From Glossina fuscipes (Eukaryota; Arthropoda; Insecta; Diptera; Glossinidae): a stretch of DNA of 64,000 bases. Position 1 is the first letter of the stretch. Each line of letters starts with the position of its first letter. Positions 51,501-59,060 of the stretch are shown piece by piece. The position numbers and the translations under genes were made by a program. The notes under the pieces were generated by a model, which had not been told where the DNA came from, did no database searches, and saw only the letters and a program-made list of their open reading frames with translations. Location of the stretch: NCBI RefSeq assembly GCF_014805625.2, contig NW_023998416.1, positions 18,906,065-18,970,064 on the forward strand, in the 5' to 3' direction.

Positions 51501-52965
51501 GCAGCCACGAAATGGCGTAATTGTGATCCGGGAGTAAAGAAGGAAAGAATGTGAAGCAGAAGTTCTGTTTGATCTATCAAAAACAAATGTATGGAAATTA
51601 GTGAAAATACTTAATTGGTTTACTCTGAAATACGTAGCGTTTTGCTCAGGTAGATCATTGGCAAACTATGCTTATTTAATATTCATGAGCCAGAAGAATT
51701 TAAGTCAAACAGCACCACAACAATGATGATAATTAAATTACACACAAATAGAAGCCTTTAGCGATTAAACGATATGTCGGTGTCATAGGAGCAATGCTTT
51801 CAGTTTATTTTTAATTAAACATATTTTATTTATATCGTTCTGTTCTTCTTATGCAACAAAATCCTGAATAATCCATTCGAAAGTATGTCATTTAGTTTTC
51901 AGTAAACAGCGCGCACACATCACATATGATGTAATGGCAAAATTATTCGCTTACCTCTGTGTCATCCTTAGCGTCAGCGCCGACGATAATATCGCTGCCA
52001 GTATTACCACTAAGTGAGAATTTCCGTTTGCGTTCACGCTCTATGCGCATTAGTATCTGGGCATTTTGTTCGCATGTGTATGTATGAGTTTTGTGTCGTC
52101 GTTCCAGGCTGTACTGGTATAAAGGCCGCGTAAAATCCGGATTAAGTTCCGTCTCAGCGCCAGCATCACAACTACATAAGGACTGATTACTGCGTCCTTT
52201 GTTGCGTCGCAAAGAACCGCGATTTTGTGGCGTTGTCACTGCACTGGCACGTTGTTCGCTAATGTGATTCGAGAAGGTGACATTATTTTGGCCTCGTTGA
52301 CTCGGTGCTAAATGCTGTTGGGCTAAGCTACTTGTTGAACTATTATTGGCTGACGCTGAATTTAACATAGAACCCATAGCCGAACAGCTGCCAGATCGTA
52401 AGACTTGCATTGCAGTATCGGAATAGTGGGCAGATATATCATTGCTTTCAAAACTGAAATTTTGTCCTGAAGCACCACTGATGCGGGCCCCGTAAGCTGC
52501 CGACGGCATTATAGGCGGATAACTGGGTACTATAGTTGCTGTTGCCGAAGTGGGACTGAACGACCTTAAACGTTCATAGCCACGCATTATAGGCGTTTGA
52601 CAAGCACTAAGACTAGATTTTCTTTTCGAAGGCGAAACATAATAGATATCATGTTCATCGAACTGAATTTCGGCGCCTGCAACGCCATTCATATAACCTG
52701 GACATCCTATGATAGTAGCAGCGATTGCTGTACTGCTGGTGCTACCGCCGCTGTTACTACTCATATGGGGATGATCTTGCAACGTAAGCAATAATGGATT
52801 GCGGTAGTCTGCGATTTCGTTAGTTTGGCTATTATTCTTACAATTGTGTTTGCTTTTCAATTCTGGCGTCGAACTGCAACTGGACCGATAAGCATCATGA
52901 CAGTTTTGCTTTGTAGTTGTTTGATGCACGCGACCAACGTCGAGTGATCTCTTCAGGTCGGTCAT
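11357..52965 (-). CDS. Membrane (renal-type) dipeptidase with long N-terminal tail, 3'-truncated by the window
   Basis: Spliced CDS: 52965-51955, 40371-38925, 35385-35287, 34885-34759, 34565-34469, 24920-24788, 11577-11357. All junctions are GT/AG and every phase matches, giving 3135 nt or 1045 residues. Residues 1-826 are Ser/Thr/Asn/Gln/His-rich with a Gln run at 659-672. Residues 827-848 form one hydrophobic membrane segment (WLAVSSILLIIGAASVAVPL). The peptidase M19 domain starts near 860: DGHND supplies zinc ligands His876 and Asp878, and VEGGHS supplies the metal-bridging Glu989, followed by RYMTLTSTCHTPWADSS. Such enzymes hydrolyse dipeptides using two zinc ions. The later His ligands lie in exons not found here. 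With no cleavable signal peptide, a type II orientation is inferred, with the catalytic domain outside the cytosol. Mammalian relatives are instead secreted and GPI-anchored. The start ATG follows an in-frame stop. Fly homologues with similar tails exist as far as I remember, but no symbol is assigned. Confidence 0.88.
11837..11871. repeat. TA microsatellite
   Basis: Alternating TATATA with a few CA interruptions, located in dipeptidase intron 6. Confidence 0.9.
12111..12150. repeat. TA microsatellite
   Basis: An alternating purine-pyrimidine TA/TG tract of about 40 bp in intron 6. It creates spurious Ile/Tyr/His-rich open frames on both strands. Confidence 0.9.
12480..12512 (+). repeat. Copy 2 of a short dispersed motif
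   Basis: Matches copy 1 at 838-870 in 28 of 33 positions, with the 14-base core GTGTCCATGGCTGT identical. It is in the same orientation as copies 1 and 3 and lies in dipeptidase intron 6. Confidence 0.5.
20875..21035 (+). mobile_element. tRNA-derived SINE, family A copy 1
   Basis: The 5' head GAGTAGTCGAGCAGG is a diverged RNA polymerase III A box of the Ser/Leu tRNA type. It is followed about 45 bases later by a weak B box (GGGCTCAAAACTC) and the family signature ATGCGGCAGAGTTTT. The copy ends in an A-rich tail (ATAAATAAATAAA). It aligns along its length with the copies at 32050 and 56182, and is non-coding and non-autonomous. Confidence 0.7.
21185..21510 (-). mobile_element. Dispersed non-coding element, copy 1
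   Basis: On the minus strand this runs from AAAACAAGTAGAAAG, through a 16-bp palindrome TTCGGTCGGGACCGAA (21471-21486), ATATGGAGTGGGCG and CCTTTGAAAAGCTTAGATCAA, to a CAGACGGACAGACGG motif. The same ordered blocks recur on the plus strand at 48705-48930. This layout resembles common non-coding repeats of fly genomes, but I cannot name the family. Open frames on both strands here are artefacts of the repeat. Confidence 0.65.
24788..24920 (-). CDS. Dipeptidase exon 6
   Basis: 133 nt encode FWAAYVPCEAQHRDAVQLTL onwards to the SAQ end, residues 928-971 plus one base. The acceptor is CTTTAG before TTCTGG and the donor is GTAAGA. The motif FWAAYVPC matches the FWSAYVPC-type segment typical of membrane dipeptidases. 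Phase 0 in, phase 1 out. Confidence 0.9.
25088..25564 (+). mobile_element. Internally deleted, decayed mariner-type transposon
   Basis: GGTTGTTCGAAAAGT at 25091 reappears inverted at the right end (ACTTTTCGAACAACC, ending at 25559), and TA dinucleotides flank both ends. Between the ends, plus-strand frames broken by several indels and stops show mariner transposase N-terminal pieces in order: a piece like QNxxFKTGFAKF, then GRPVEA, then LSKSTVYDKIF. These correspond to the helix-turn-helix and linker region. The catalytic DDD part is absent at only about 475 bp total, so it cannot transpose itself. Confidence 0.8.
26693..26740. repeat. TA-rich microsatellite
   Basis: Alternating TA interrupted by short AAA/TTT, in dipeptidase intron 5. 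It produces spurious Ile/Tyr-rich frames on both strands. Confidence 0.85.
30503..30532. repeat. GA microsatellite
   Basis: An almost uninterrupted (GA)n run of about 30 bp in intron 5. The Leu/Ser-rich minus-strand frame over it is an artefact. Confidence 0.9.
32050..32240 (+). mobile_element. tRNA-derived SINE, family A copy 2
   Basis: TGGCCGAGTAGG (32061-32072) fits the polymerase III A-box consensus of tRNAs exactly. A diverged B box (GTGGGCTCAAATTT) follows at about 32102. Then come the family signature AAGTGCGGTAGGGAG, a tRNA-unrelated body (TTAGATGC...TTTAGTCTTAG) and an (ATA)n tail at 32208-32235. It aligns with copies at 20875 (plus) and 56182 (minus). It has no coding capacity. Confidence 0.75.
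32536..32595 (+). repeat. Copy 3 of a short dispersed motif
   Basis: ACGTGTCCCTGGCTGT matches the core of copies 1 and 2 with one substitution. The downstream TACACGTTTATACAA parallels TACACGTTTACAA after copy 1. It lies in dipeptidase intron 5. Confidence 0.4.
34127..34148. repeat. Perfect 9-bp hairpin
   Basis: CTTTCGGGG, a 4-base loop ACTG, then CCCCGAAAG. The GC-rich arms stand out in AT-rich intron DNA. The function is unknown. There is no T-tract making it a recognisable terminator, and eukaryotic context argues against that reading. Confidence 0.7.
34469..34565 (-). CDS. Dipeptidase exon 5
   Basis: 97 nt encode FNEDLRNVMPWARSHWSHTD and on to RVSAQ, residues 896-927. The acceptor AAAAG is weak in pyrimidines; the donor is GTAAGC. 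The first base completes the Asn codon split from exon 4. The sequence matches the dipeptidase region just after the first metal site (HTDLTRLKKG). Confidence 0.88.
34566..34758 (-). other. Dipeptidase intron 4 (193 bp)
   Basis: A short intron with donor GTAAGT at 34758 and acceptor AG at 34567-34566, between exons 4 and 5. Confidence 0.85.
34759..34885 (-). CDS. Dipeptidase exon 4 (DGHND zinc site)
   Basis: 127 nt encode residues 853-894 plus two bases. It holds VPLIDGHNDLPWNIRKFL, the signature of membrane dipeptidases, in which His876 and Asp878 bind zinc. The acceptor is TATAG and the donor GTAAGT. Two bases enter completing a Ser codon and two leave toward exon 5. Confidence 0.92.
34886..35286 (-). 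other. Dipeptidase intron 3 (401 bp)
   Basis: Donor GTGAGT at 35286 and acceptor TATAG at 34887-34886. It contains a 20-base poly(A) tract near 34990-35008. No coding signal. Confidence 0.85.
35287..35385 (-). CDS. Dipeptidase exon 3 (membrane anchor)
   Basis: 99 nt encode residues 821-852, with 2 nt in and 1 nt out. The acceptor is ACATACAG and the donor GTGAGT. WLAVSSILLIIGAASVAVPL followed by ALR forms a single hydrophobic span of about 22 residues, suited to a signal anchor. The frame stays open upstream of the acceptor but has no ATG, so there is no sign of a short isoform starting here. Confidence 0.85.
37208..37232. repeat. CA microsatellite
   Basis: A (CA)n run of about 25 bp in dipeptidase intron 2. 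Confidence 0.9.
37751..37776. repeat. ATC trinucleotide microsatellite
   Basis: (ATC)n, about 8 units, in intron 2. Ser-rich and Met-rich frames over it are artefacts. Confidence 0.9.
38592..38623. repeat. GAT/GAC trinucleotide microsatellite
   Basis: (GAT)n with GAC interruptions, about 10 units, some 300 bp from exon 2 within intron 2. Confidence 0.9.
38925..40371 (-). CDS. Dipeptidase exon 2 (low-complexity tail)
   Basis: 1447 nt encode residues 338-819 plus one base. The acceptor is TTTTTTGTGCAG and the donor GTAAGT. The exon opens with DVSYLSDVETIPPVPPPPAL, a proline patch that could bind SH3 or EVH1 domains. It continues with Asn/Ser/Thr-rich sequence, PPPYRFVDDDIVIPKSQKVD, a Gln run (residues 659-672, mostly CAA codons) flanked by His runs, and a basic His/Ser-rich end (MPWKHRPSPSRGSSSSGTNS). 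No known domain is recognised. The long open frame with exact splice phases on both sides supports it as real coding sequence. Confidence 0.85.
39365..39400 (-). repeat. Polyglutamine-coding repeat in exon 2
   Basis: Plus-strand TTG repeats read as CAA on the coding strand and give an 11-Gln uninterrupted run within an interrupted Gln/His tract (residues 659-672). Its length is likely to vary between individuals. Confidence 0.85.
43630..43802. repeat. GA-rich repeat broken by the assembly gap
   Basis: GAGAGA/GAGTGAATGA repeats lie on both sides of the N run, so the gap almost certainly covers more of the same simple repeat. Confidence 0.85.
43674..43773. other. Assembly gap (100 N)
   Basis: Exactly 100 N, a conventional placeholder for a gap of unknown size. 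Three open frames that span it are artefacts. Confidence 0.99.
46571..46843 (+). mobile_element. tRNA-derived SINE, family B
   Basis: The head TGGCAGCTCAGTTAGAGG looks like a tRNA A box. About 40 bases later, GTGGTAATCGATTCGC reads as a standard B box (GGTTCGATTC) with a two-base AA insertion. A tRNA-unrelated body of about 200 bp follows, ending in an (AATA)n-rich tail at 46805-46840. The head differs from family A, so this is a separate SINE or a single retroposed tRNA-like unit. Only one copy was found. Confidence 0.5.
47934..47960. repeat. 16-bp perfect palindrome with partial duplicate
   Basis: CTATGTTCGAACATAG is its own reverse complement (47934-47949) and is followed at once by ATCGAACATAG, repeating its right half. 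The function is unknown; it could be a binding site or a transposon scar. Confidence 0.75.
48705..49435 (+). mobile_element. Dispersed non-coding element, copies 2 and 3 in tandem
   Basis: The blocks ACAATATGGAGTGGGCG, CCTTTGAAAAGTTTAGATCAA and CAGATGGACAGATG at 48715-48930 match, in order, the element on the minus strand at 21.2-21.5 kb. A second start (ACAATATGGGGTAGGCG) at about 49034 leads to another CCTTTGAAAAG, a GACGGAGACGCGGAGAGACG block and a terminal stretch ending TTCTGCGCGTTGCAAACC near 49430. The region appears to be two diverged copies head to tail. Open frames across it are not genes. Confidence 0.6.
51955..52965 (-). CDS. Dipeptidase first coding exon (exon 1)
   Basis: 1011 nt encode residues 1-337, ending in phase 0 at donor GAG/GTAAGC. 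The ATG at 52965 follows an in-frame TAG nine bases upstream. A good acceptor (GCTTCCCCTTAG) ends at 52983, so a 17-nt 5'UTR segment probably belongs to this exon and an untranslated exon lies further right. The protein is Ser/Ala/Asn-rich with denser islands: EIQFDEHDIYYVSPSKRKSS, SLRRNKGRSNQSLCSCDAG and a basic ILMRIERERKRKFSLSG stretch. The RKSS and RKFS type sites would suit basophilic kinases. No known domain is recognised. Confidence 0.85.
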
Positions 52966-53429
52966 GTTAAGCTACTCAATCGCTAAGGGGAAGCACAACA
53001 TCAATCAAATACAAGTAAAAAAATCAGTTGAAAAATCTTTGCATAAACTGTTGATGCTTCCGTGCACTTTATGACAAAAGGAAACCAAATGCTTGCTCGG
53101 TTTTATTTAAACGTGCTTAACATTTCTTTTTGCTTCGTGTTTTTTTTTTTTTCAAAATTTTCCTTTAATGTTATGCTGCAGCTTTTTATTGTCACATGTC
53201 TTCTATAATGTATTGTATGATATTTACAATTCTGTGTGTTGCTCTTGTTGTTGCAAGTAATGTGGTTGGCTTACTACTGTTAGCCTTCTCTTCTCGCTTC
53301 TCGGTAGCTTTTCTTTTGCTACAATTTGGCCTCAGTCTTATCAAATATTCATGGGACAATTGTCCATGAATGTTGTTGTACTGTTGTATACATGACGTTA
53401 CTGATAGTCATTTGCATTCAGAGCAATAG

Positions 53430-53479
53430 CATCATCATGATCATCATCATCATCATCATCGTCATCATCATCATCATCA
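53430..53479. repeat. ATC trinucleotide microsatellite
   Basis: (ATC)n with single GAT/GTC interruptions, about 16 units. An Ile-rich plus-strand frame over it is an artefact. Confidence 0.9.
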
Positions 53480-56029
53480 ATAGTAGACAGCAGCGGCAAA
53501 TATTCTTTATTCCTCTTATAATATTTAAGCCAATACAATGCACTGGTGAGCAGCGATTCATGCAACCAGGCAAACAGCCAACCAGCATGGAATCTATTGA
53601 TATCTCTCTATATGTCTTTGTTGCTACTACTACTTAACAACTGATGATGTCTCGAGTTGTTGGTGTCTTTTTCGTTTTATTTTTCTTTTTTCACAATTTT
53701 TTCTTTCCGTTTTGTTATCTCGCTTTAAGCACACGTCCTGCCCTGTTACTATCTTTGGCTTGATTTTACTGCTACGTCCTGTCCTATGTTAACTTCAATA
53801 TTTAATGGTGCAACCACTTGCTGGGCTTTTAAAAAAGTTGATTTTTTGTTTTTTTAAATTTTTGTTCACCATATTTGTTGTCGTTCGCTTTTTTGTTGTG
53901 AAAACGTTTAAAAAAACTTTATGCTCCTCATCAGTTTATGCTGCTCGTGTTCTCGTAGTATAGCTCAAGTTCATTGAAATCCGCTTAGTTTCTCATAAAT
54001 GCCAGCCGGCTCTTGGGTCTTCTTTTGCTCGATATACTTATGCTTTACAATTCTTCTTATGCTTCTTACTGTAAAAAGCACTTGTATTGTCTTTTTAGCT
54101 AATGCGACACGGATTAGTTCAGGTTAGATTTCGCTACCGCTCACCCGCACGTACACATATTTACATTTTCATTTATTTGCATACATATTATGTTAATGTT
54201 GGTAAGAAGCAAAGAAAGGCACATGATATACTTTATATATGCATAAGTGGCTGCTTCTGGTTTAATAAAATTGCTTGTTGAAGCTCTTGTTGTCGCGTAG
54301 GGATATCAATCCTTGAGCCAGCATCTTGTCATCAACCATTATGTAATATTGTTTCAAAGTCTTGCTAAAAGTAAACGAAGAAGAATAGAATACATTTTCT
54401 ATGATTTAAGTTTTCAAATAAGGATTATATCTAATATAAGTTTAAACATTGAGAGATTTACGAAAATTGTCAATTTTTTCTTGGTTAACTTTAACTGTTA
54501 AATTCACAGTAAATTCAAAAGAGATTTTTATAAGATTTTCAAACAAATTTATTTCCTCTTATGCACGGAAAGACATTTTTCACGTATGTGAAAACAAAAA
54601 TACAAAGCAAAAAAAAACCAAAGGAAATAAATAAATGTTTTCTTCATTCAAAGTTAATTTATATAAGCTTTGCTTTCTTTAAAAAAAAAAAAAATCCGAA
54701 CTTTTTTACTTATTATAAATTGAAGAAATTGACTTGAAATTTCTTCTCCTCCCCAGGGCAATGTACTTTTTTGTACTTTGGAACATACAATATCATAGGA
54801 AATATTTCATAAAACGCTTTTTTTGATACGCTTGAAAATGAACCGAAGCTAACTTATAAAATAATATTATAAATAAATAAAGAATGCTTCGCCAAGAGAG
54901 GAGTTGCGAAAAAAAATGATTTTTTGCGTGTACAAATAGCACGAATTCAATGGCGAATGTGTCACAGGATGGACGGTTCCGCGCACAGTATCTGTATATG
55001 TATAGTATCTGTCTATTAACTCTTGCCTGAGCTAAGGAGAGCAGTAATCAGTGATGGCACCTAAGTGAAAACCTCCCATCATAAAATTAAAGTAAAGAAA
55101 AAAAGGCTTATGCAAGACACAATTTGCTGTCTTCCACGTAGATGAAAAAAATATTTCAAAAATTATTCACCTCATCAGATACTTTGTTTTTTTCATACAA
55201 CCAGCCACTGCCTTTGTGCCTCATACGGTTACAATCACAATGAAGTGGTGAGAGAGGAAGCCAGGTGAGGAGCAGTAGTAGCCTGTGAGCTCGGTCTGCA
55301 AGTGCTATGTCGATTGCATTTGTTATATAACAATATCAATCGTAATTAAAATATGATCTATCGCAAGGAGGATTGAACTTGAGCAGCAAAACAACTATAA
55401 TGCGATTCTGAATTCATTACCGAGAAATAAAATTCAAATAAAACGTTAAAGACTTATAAACTTTGCTAGCGGCGGTGTTTTAATGCTTTTGGTAATACGA
55501 TTTTGATATTGAATCAACTGGTCTAACTAAGATACTACTATAGCAATACAGTCTACAATTTTATCAACCAATACCTTGGCTTTGAGCATAGAAATTGCGT
55601 AAATTTATTTAAAAGTTTTGATGAAAATTTTCAATTACATCTTCGTTGACAACACTGTCTAGCATAACCATAAACCAAAAATTTTATTTTGCAAGAAACT
55701 TTAAAGGAAGCATCTGCAGCCACAGCCACCACAAGGATTTATTAAAAGATTTATAGCAAACAAAAAGGGAAATATTATATTATCATATAAGGAGATGATT
55801 ATTCAAATTTTTGAAAATCTTAGTCGTAAGATCTTTGATAACTGGACCAGTATAAACAGTCATTGGAAATGGTAAAAATGTTAAACACAATCCTGCCTAC
55901 TTTGCCCAAAGTAATGGCCAAAATTGCAATAAACAAATTGCGTGCGACAGCTGCTACAAGTAGACAGAAATTTCTTCAAAATTGGAACTGTGTTTTTGAA
56001 ATCACGTCTTCCAGTCTATCGCAACCATA

Positions 56030-56182
56030 CCTATTATTATAATTAACTTGGTCAGACAAAATAAATACTACGACTAAGCATCTAATGTTTATCGATTTTA
56101 GTGAAAACTCTACCGCAGTTGGGATTTGAACCCTCTACCGTTGAGTTGTTAGTCATGTCTTTTGCCCGCTCGGCCCGTCAAC
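56030..56182 (-). mobile_element. tRNA-derived SINE, family A copy 3
   Basis: On the minus strand GGGCCGAGCGGGC (A box) is followed by GGTTCAAATCCC, a near-consensus B box and the best preserved of the three copies. The shared signature AACTGCGGTAGAGTTTT and the TTAGATGC body follow, ending in a TTATAATAATA-type tail. The B box makes this the clearest evidence that family A came from a Ser/Leu-type tRNA. Confidence 0.8.
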
Positions 56183-57639
56183 AGAATACTAATTTTTGAA
56201 AAGAACGTTTTCGAAAGTTTTTCTTTGATTTTGAGATGGATCCATGAAGCTTTTTGGCTTATTTCACATGTAAGATTGTGACCTTTAACGGTAGGGTAAG
56301 TCAGGTCAACGTAGCTGTATACATATGAATAGCGACTGCGAAATGTGTAAACTTTCGTAGGCAAAGATCGCAGTACTTACTGAGTTTCTTTTGGTATAGG
56401 GGACGCTCAGTAAAGCCAGAATACTTGTAGGTTAGATGTATTAACTACTAGGCTAAAAGCTTCCCTCTCTTCACTTTCTTCTGTCCTTCTCCATATTATA
56501 TGAATAGGGGACATCCCCTAAATGATTGATCATGTGCAAAAAACAAAAAAAAAAAAAGGGAAAAGAAAGATGCAAGAGCTGCTACTCTTTCGTTCTTAAA
56601 AAATCTGAAAAGAAATCTTTTTATTAGTAAAGTATTAAGGAACCGTTTCGTATTAGGACACTCGAATATTGATAACACTTTTGCTTGTATAAAGCTATTT
56701 ATTTTATTTAGTGGAAGGTCTTTTTCGTCAACATTTTTCTTTACATTTCTTTTTAACATCTTGAATGATAATTTAGTGCTTATGTGCGAATAAAAAAATA
56801 GGATAATTTTTCTGACTTTATAAGAAAAAATAAATCTATTATCACCACTGCCGACTAATATGCTCTCGCTATGTTTTTATCATCACTAGCAGACAATGGC
56901 GCTCACATATTACGGTAAGAGAAAATCACATAATTCGCAAAAAATTGTAAGCTCGATTTTTTATCTTTCCTATCTCATGTTTCCTCATCATCATCGTTTC
57001 CCATCATTGTAAAAAGTTAGATAAATAAACTGAAATACTAAGAAGCAACAAAGCACATAAAATCCATAGAAATCTTAGCGCCAACGACGCAGATGGACGA
57101 ACTTCTACGTAAAATTTGAAGTCAAATAGTTACGAATGAAAATATGGGAGAGGTAAGGCCTAGAAGTAGAGTGAAGGAGGAGATTATTTTTCCAAATCCT
57201 ACTGCTTTGCTATTTTTGGTTTTTCAATAAGTTTTAGATTCCAATGGCTTGAATTGATTTCCTAGGTAAACGTGGCAAAATCGCCAACCACAAGAATTTC
57301 GTGCCGGCAAAGCAACATTAACGCTTAAACAACCTTAACATTTTTTTTACAATTCCTTGAGTAATTGATAGAAAAATGTCCCCATGTAAAAACAAACAGA
57401 AAAACATGAAAATTCTTTGGGCATAGAAATAACGCGAAAAACTCTAATTAAAAAAAATTAATGTACAGTTAAAAATGAAGGGGTTTTTCTTTATTAGTAA
57501 TTTAATGCTTCCGTAGACATACGTCTACATGAAGGAGGTATTTTCGCACCATAATGGGCCGTCCATTCGAATTCGATAAATGTAATCGATAAGTGAATTC
57601 AAAAACTGTTTTTTTGGTGGTTTTCAACAATTAACGCCT

Positions 57640-57930
57640 TTACTTCGTCCGCATCATTTTCAACTGGTCTTCGAAGGCGCGATGCATTTTCAGCGAAGCG
57701 ACAATTTACGGTTGACGTTCACACGTCTGTACACATTCGCAGATATCCAATAATTTTTCTCTTAGTTTAGCTGCAGTTTCACAGTTTCGATGGCAAAAAA
57801 GTAAAATATACTCAAAAAGACTGCATTCGTGTGCCCATATTTGACGAAATCTATTGCGTACAATGAAACAAGCATTTTCGCGAACAAGCCTTGTTGCAAA
57901 TACAGCTGTCAAAGATACACATAAATACAA
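57640..57930 (-). pseudogene. Mariner transposase N-terminal remnant
   Basis: A 74-codon minus-strand frame (57706-57930) contains FEYILLFCHRNCETAAKLRE then KLLDICE and VQTCERQ. This follows the mariner transposase N-terminal helix-turn-helix pattern (ILLYxFxxGxxAAxAxxKICxVYG...TCQ). After a frameshift the neighbouring frame continues with RFAENASRLRRPVENDADEV and KALIVENHQ, matching the conserved GRPVE linker. A stop then ends it and the catalytic domain is missing. No inverted ends were identified. This is a broken fossil, distinct from the 25-kb copy. Confidence 0.65.
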
Positions 57931-58826
57931 CTCGGACTAAGTGTGAAGTTAGCTATGAACGAATACAATTAAGTCTTTTGTTGGTTGAAAAAACTAAATA
58001 TCTTAAGGAACAACTCATGAATTATATAAGAGGAGAATGCTTATGTTCCGTACGAAGAGAAAGGCCTTTAATAAAGTTTGGCTGCTTTCGAAGTGAAAAC
58101 GTTTGAAAGGTCACTAAATGACTTGTAACGCAGTGTAACAATGAAATTAGTTTGTCATTAGAAAATTCAATCAAAACTTAGTGAAATTCAAAGTAAAAAT
58201 TCGTTTAAAATCGTTTAAAAAACTTCTCGTTAAACCTTTTCGGGTGAGAGTACATTATCAGAATTTATTGCCAAATGAATATGTCTCCGTTACGACGTAA
58301 TGACGACCGAGTTGTGTACAGTTTAGCCAAATAGCTCGGCGGCAGATAGAACAAATTAATGTTAAAAAGAAATTTTAAATATAAAATCTCTTCATATGAA
58401 ATGTGAACAGATTTAATTTGATATCGTTATGTGTTGTCTTCCCTCGTTTTGTCGTTCTTTTTTTTTTTTTTTTTGCTAAATGCATATGTACATAGCAGAG
58501 CTCGTGTAAAAATGCTCTCTAAGTAGTCGTTAATAAATCAGTCTCGCTGGTATAAAGTAGTAATAAGTACAAGTGCGAAGCGACTGTACTAAACCGACAG
58601 TTATGACACTATTTTACTGGAAATTTATATTCATCGTAAAAGAGTAAAAGAGAGAGAAAGATTTGAGCATAAAAATACTTTAAATGTAGATAAGTCTGGT
58701 ATGTGTTAATGTTAATGGTAAGTGCGTGAAAGTGGGAAGGGGAAAATGGGAGAGTTTGGGAAATAAACGGAGTTTATATACATGAATGTCTACACAGATC
58801 ACTTTTGTAACTCGTTAACTTACACG

Positions 58827-58848
58827 CATATATATGTATATATATATG

Positions 58849-58893
<45 letters not shown>
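58827..58893. repeat. TA microsatellite
   Basis: About 67 bp of alternating TA with occasional TG steps. It creates a spurious Tyr/Ile start to a plus-strand frame. Confidence 0.9.
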
Positions 58894-58898
<5 letters not shown>

Positions 58899-59027
58899 GT
58901 TTCGCATGTGTTTGCAAGCAAGTGCTTGCAATAGCTTCTCGTACCACTTATGATGACATACTGCAGTCAGCCAAGCATTACTGCTTTCAAAAGGAAATGA
59001 AAATGTATAAATTTTATTGTTGCTCTC

Positions 59028-59060
59028 TTTTGTTGTTTTTGTTGTTGTTGTTGTTGTTGT
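59028..59060. repeat. TTG trinucleotide repeat
   Basis: (TTG)n of about 10 units with one interruption, non-coding. Confidence 0.85.

Larger units (their letters stand above)
40372..51954 (-). other. Dipeptidase intron 1 of the coding region (about 11.6 kb)
   Basis: Donor GTAAGC at 51954 and acceptor GTGCAG at 40373-40372. It contains poly(A) runs, GA repeats, the assembly gap, a second-family SINE (46.6 kb), a perfect palindrome (47934) and a dispersed element (48.7-49.4 kb). A tRNA-like stretch near 42105-42165 is too diverged to call. No nested gene was recognised. Confidence 0.8.
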
